From the NCBI GenBank assembly GCA_017629835.1, contig JAGBWK010000072.1, positions 1 through 64,000 on the forward strand: DNA of 64,000 nucleotides. Reading direction: 5' to 3'. Shown here piece by piece: positions 61,378-64,000 of this stretch. This stretch comes from Muribaculaceae bacterium. Its GTDB lineage: Bacteria; Bacteroidota; Bacteroidia; Bacteroidales; Muribaculaceae. Under the pieces are notes generated by a model, which searched no databases, was not told where the DNA came from, and saw only the letters and a list, made by a program, of their open reading frames with translations. The translations under genes and the position numbers were made by a program. Each line of letters opens with the position of its first letter. Position 1 is the stretch's first letter.

Positions 61378-64000
61378 TTACTTTTTAATATATTTGACAC
61401 CGTTGAGAACGTAGATGCCGGGCGACAGAGTGTCGAATTCTGAAGCGCAACAAACGTATGCGCCCATCACGTTGTAGATATGGTCGGTAGCGTTCAGCTC
61501 GGCCGATGACTTAATCTGCTCAACATCAACGGAGCCCATTGATAGGTATGTTTCTTTAGCCACACCAGAGGCTGCATTGATATCTTTCGTAAGGCGGATA
61601 TCCTCCGACGACGCTGCTAATTCAAGTGTTATATCGCCGCCAGCTACTTGATAGTTGTGAGCCGCCTCGTCGTAGTATGAAAGTTGCTCGTAGTCGAGGG
61701 GGATTTCAATTTGAACGGTTTCGCCAGCTTTGAGCTCAATTCTCTTGAAGCCAACGAGTTTGCGGCGCATATTGCCATTCTTGCCATACTTGGCATTTCC
61801 ATTAAAGTTGGCGTAAAGCTGAACGATTTCAGCACCGTCGCGGTTGCCCGTATTGGTAATGTCGGCTATAGCCACAATCTTGCCACCTTTCTCGATGTTA
61901 CTATTTGAAAGCGTCAAGTTGTTGTATTCAAATGTGGTGTACGACAAGCCGTAGCCAAAAGGATACATAGGCTTCTCGGCTTGACAAGGATTCTTAGCGC
62001 CCTTGCCATAATACATATAAGTGTAGCCCCAATCGTCGATGTTATACTCCATCATACCTTTTCGGCCGAACGAAGAGTAGTTTTTCGCTGAGCTATTTTC
62101 TGATGGGAGCTCTTCGATGTTGTTGTACCATGTCGTAGTGAGCTTACCAGAGGGGTTTATGTCGCCAAACAGAGCATCGCAGATAGCTTGACCCTGTGCT
62201 TGGCCGCCGTACCATGCCTGCATAATTGCTGGCACATTGTCTTTTGCCCACGAAATATCGAGCGACGAGTTGCTTTCAAGCACTAACACTAAGTTTTGAT
62301 TTGCTTCGTAAAGAGCCTTCAGCACTTGCTCTTGGTTGCCTGGTAGGGTAAGTTGCCAACGGTCGTGGCTTTCAGTGCCAGTGGCGTGGTCGCTTGACTT
62401 GCTGAAGTCAGTACCACCGATAAAAATCACTACATCGGCTTTCTTGGCGACATTGACAGCGCGCTCAATCATATCGTCGGTAGCGATTTCGTTGACCGCA
62501 TTCGATGTTTGGCACATATAGAGTGGGCCTTGAGTTTCGGTGACTGGTATCTGTTGAACATCTGGATTTGTGAAGTTGAAATACAGATAGTTGCCAACAT
62601 ACTTGTTTTTGCCGCCAAATTTCACATACAGGTCGTGTTTGCCTTTGACTATCGAAGGGTCGAGTTCGGCAGTGACGCTCTTCCACGATGTCCAACCGCC
62701 AGTGTCTAAGTTGTTTACCGTAAGGAAAGGCGTTGCATTTTTCGAATCGAGCATAAAGCTGACAGTGCCTAAGCCAGAGCTTTTGGCTCCACACGACATC
62801 TCAAATTTAGTGCAACCTTGTTCGCCAAAGTCAACATTTCTATAAAGGAAAATGTCGCCGGGATAGGTGTTTTCGAGATTTCCCCCACCTGTGTCGTTCT
62901 TTGTTGCGCCATAGTGCGACACTATTGCCTCGTCGAATGGAACAGCGGGGATGTTGCCAGTTCGCTCGTTAGCTGGAGTGAAATTGAGTTTCGTAGCAAA
63001 CGCTTCGTAGGGCGTAATAGTGTGAGTTGGTGAGCCAGAATAGTCGCCCAACATGATGTTGTCGACATAAGGACCAACGATTGCTACCTTCATAGCAGTT
63101 GAGATTGGCAGCAGATTGTTGTCGTTTTTCAACAATGTAATCGACTGTTGCGCAGCCTTCAGTGCCAACGCTTGATTGGCTGCACTTTCGAGAGTGTTTT
63201 CAACGGGATAAGTGAATCCGTCGAATTCTCCCAATGCGAAGCGAGTTTCTAAGACTCGGACAACGGCTGTGTCGATGTCTGCTTCAGTGAGGTCGACATA
63301 TCTACGTCCGTTGGGACACGCTTTCTCGCCGTCTTGAAATTCTTCGTTGGTTGCATTGACAGCAGCTCGCTGCATAACAGATGAGCGATTCTTAAACTCG
63401 CAGTTGGTGTCGCAGCCCGATTTGATAGCTAATGCAGCCGAACGAGCTTCCATATATTGTTCGTCGAGGGTGGCGTTAGCATAGGGCGCGTGAATGTCGG
63501 AAAATGCTGTGCCAGTGTTTATAGTACCCTCTTTGTAGTCGCCAAAATAGAGGTGTTTAGTATTGCGGTGAATTACCGACAAGCCAGCGCAGTCGGATGT
63601 CACATAGCCTGTGAATCCCCATTCTGTGCGCAGAATGTCGGTGAGCAGCATGCGATTGGCAGCGCAAGGCAAGCCCCCATGGGCATAATTGTAGCCTCGA
63701 TTGTTGGCATCGGTTTCGCTTAAGTTGGTGGAAAGTGCATTGTAAGCTGCCATGATGCTCTTCACGTCGGCTTGGCGCACGCACATTTCAAATGCAGGCA
63801 GGTAGTATTCGCGCATATTCTTTTCCGACACAAACGAGGTTGTCGATTGGCGGCCTTGCTCGTAATTGTTTGCTGCAAAGTGTTTTGCGCAAGCCACAAG
63901 TTTATAGTATGGCATCGACGGGGTAATTTCGCCTTGAAAACCTTTCACAAACTGCACTGCGAGAGTCCCAGCAAGGAATGGGTCTTCGCCATAATTCTCC
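61378..64000 (-). CDS. GH3 beta-glucosidase family enzyme with CBM6-like insert (5' end beyond window)
   Basis: The frame stays open to base 64000; the visible part is 873 residues and starts inside the barrel at ENYGEDPFLAG. The first visible ATG-like codon is internal. Nucleophile Asp is in GYVTSDCAGL. Between the two catalytic domains lies a beta-sandwich of about 130 residues (FEMSCGAKSSG, DTGGWTSWKSV, KHDLYVKFGG) resembling CBM6. A fibronectin III domain follows with YPFGYGLSYTTFEY. The last 35 residues (IYNVMGAYV...LSPGIYVLNGVKYIKK) resemble the C-terminal sorting motif of the protein at 17276. It is probably secreted. Confidence 0.88.
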   Translation of the reverse strand, partial: ENYGEDPFLAGTLAVQFVKGFQGEITPSMPYYKLVACAKHFAANNYEQGRQSTTSFVSEKNMREYYLPAFEMCVRQADVKSIMAAYNALSTNLSETDANNRGYNYAHGGLPCAANRMLLTDILRTEWGFTGYVTSDCAGLSVIHRNTKHLYFGDYKEGTINTGTAFSDIHAPYANATLDEQYMEARSAALAIKSGCDTNCEFKNRSSVMQRAAVNATNEEFQDGEKACPNGRRYVDLTEADIDTAVVRVLETRFALGEFDGFTYPVENTLESAANQALALKAAQQSITLLKNDNNLLPISTAMKVAIVGPYVDNIMLGDYSGSPTHTITPYEAFATKLNFTPANERTGNIPAVPFDEAIVSHYGATKNDTGGGNLENTYPGDIFLYRNVDFGEQGCTKFEMSCGAKSSGLGTVSFMLDSKNATPFLTVNNLDTGGWTSWKSVTAELDPSIVKGKHDLYVKFGGKNKYVGNYLYFNFTNPDVQQIPVTETQGPLYMCQTSNAVNEIATDDMIERAVNVAKKADVVIFIGGTDFSKSSDHATGTESHDRWQLTLPGNQEQVLKALYEANQNLVLVLESNSSLDISWAKDNVPAIMQAWYGGQAQGQAICDALFGDINPSGKLTTTWYNNIEELPSENSSAKNYSSFGRKGMMEYNIDDWGYTYMYYGKGAKNPCQAEKPMYPFGYGLSYTTFEYNNLTLSNSNIEKGGKIVAIADITNTGNRDGAEIVQLYANFNGNAKYGKNGNMRRKLVGFKRIELKAGETVQIEIPLDYEQLSYYDEAAHNYQVAGGDITLELAASSEDIRLTKDINAASGVAKETYLSMGSVDVEQIKSSAELNATDHIYNVMGAYVCCASEFDTLSPGIYVLNGVKYIKK

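Noticed and set aside
1-64000. CRISPR arrays, prophage, transposons or known defence islands
   Set aside because: No regularly spaced repeats, cas-like genes, transposase, integrase or phage structural genes were found on either strand.

Overview
The window looks like chromosomal DNA of a gut-type Bacteroidales bacterium, most likely Muribaculaceae or a near relative. That placement is inference. The signs are many promoters of the Bacteroidetes form (TTTG at -33, TAnnTTTG at -7, about 19-20 bases apart), few Shine-Dalgarno sequences, lipoproteins with acidic residues after the lipobox cysteine, SusE/F-like and sorting-domain-like secreted proteins, and a Bacteroides-style xylose operon. No phage, insertion sequence, integrase, CRISPR array or rRNA operon was seen. 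Three single tRNA genes are present (Val-UAC, Val-GAC, Ala-GGC), none with an encoded CCA.

Layout. 0-1.9 kb: the end of a glycan locus (hexapeptide acetyltransferase end, two family 2 glycosyltransferases, one with an in-frame (CT)8 tract). 1.9-4.2 kb: divergent threonine-degradation genes (kbl and an NAD-dependent threonine dehydrogenase). 4.3-16.6 kb: secreted alpha-galactosidase, hflX, dgt, a membrane glycosyltransferase, a secreted six-hairpin glycosidase, a Dcp-type peptidase and mtaB. 16.9-18.9 kb: two tRNA-Val genes flank a secreted starch-binding-like protein.

19.1-28.9 kb is the most distinctive region. It holds a CDP-ribitol synthase of the Bcs1 type (cytidylyltransferase fused to a short-chain reductase), two proteins of the CDP-glycerol/CDP-ribitol glycerophosphotransferase superfamily and three other glycosyltransferases. 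An embedded reverse-strand pair encodes a lipid A-type acyltransferase and an MsbA-like ABC exporter. Together they suggest a ribitol-phosphate-containing surface glycan, perhaps lipid A-linked, in a Gram-negative gut bacterium.

29-38.2 kb is mainly housekeeping: a BAX inhibitor family protein, argS, a 7TM-HD phosphohydrolase, a surface lipoprotein, a low-molecular-weight tyrosine phosphatase, then pdxA, a WYL regulator and an acyltransferase. 39.5-44 kb: xylB-xylA-xylE. 44-49.1 kb: an HD hydrolase, tRNA-Ala and a compact operon of a VTC-type polyphosphate polymerase domain protein, a DUF4956 membrane protein, a DUF2490 outer-membrane protein and a beta-helical lipoprotein. 49.1-52.2 kb: a dihydrouridine synthase, ruvB and mannose-1-phosphate guanylyltransferase. 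52.5-64 kb: a GH3 enzyme with PA14 insert, a SulP transporter, a Fur/PerR-type regulator with rubrerythrin behind a PerR-box-like dyad, prfB with its programmed +1 frameshift, an S41 protease and a truncated GH3 enzyme with a different carbohydrate-binding insert.
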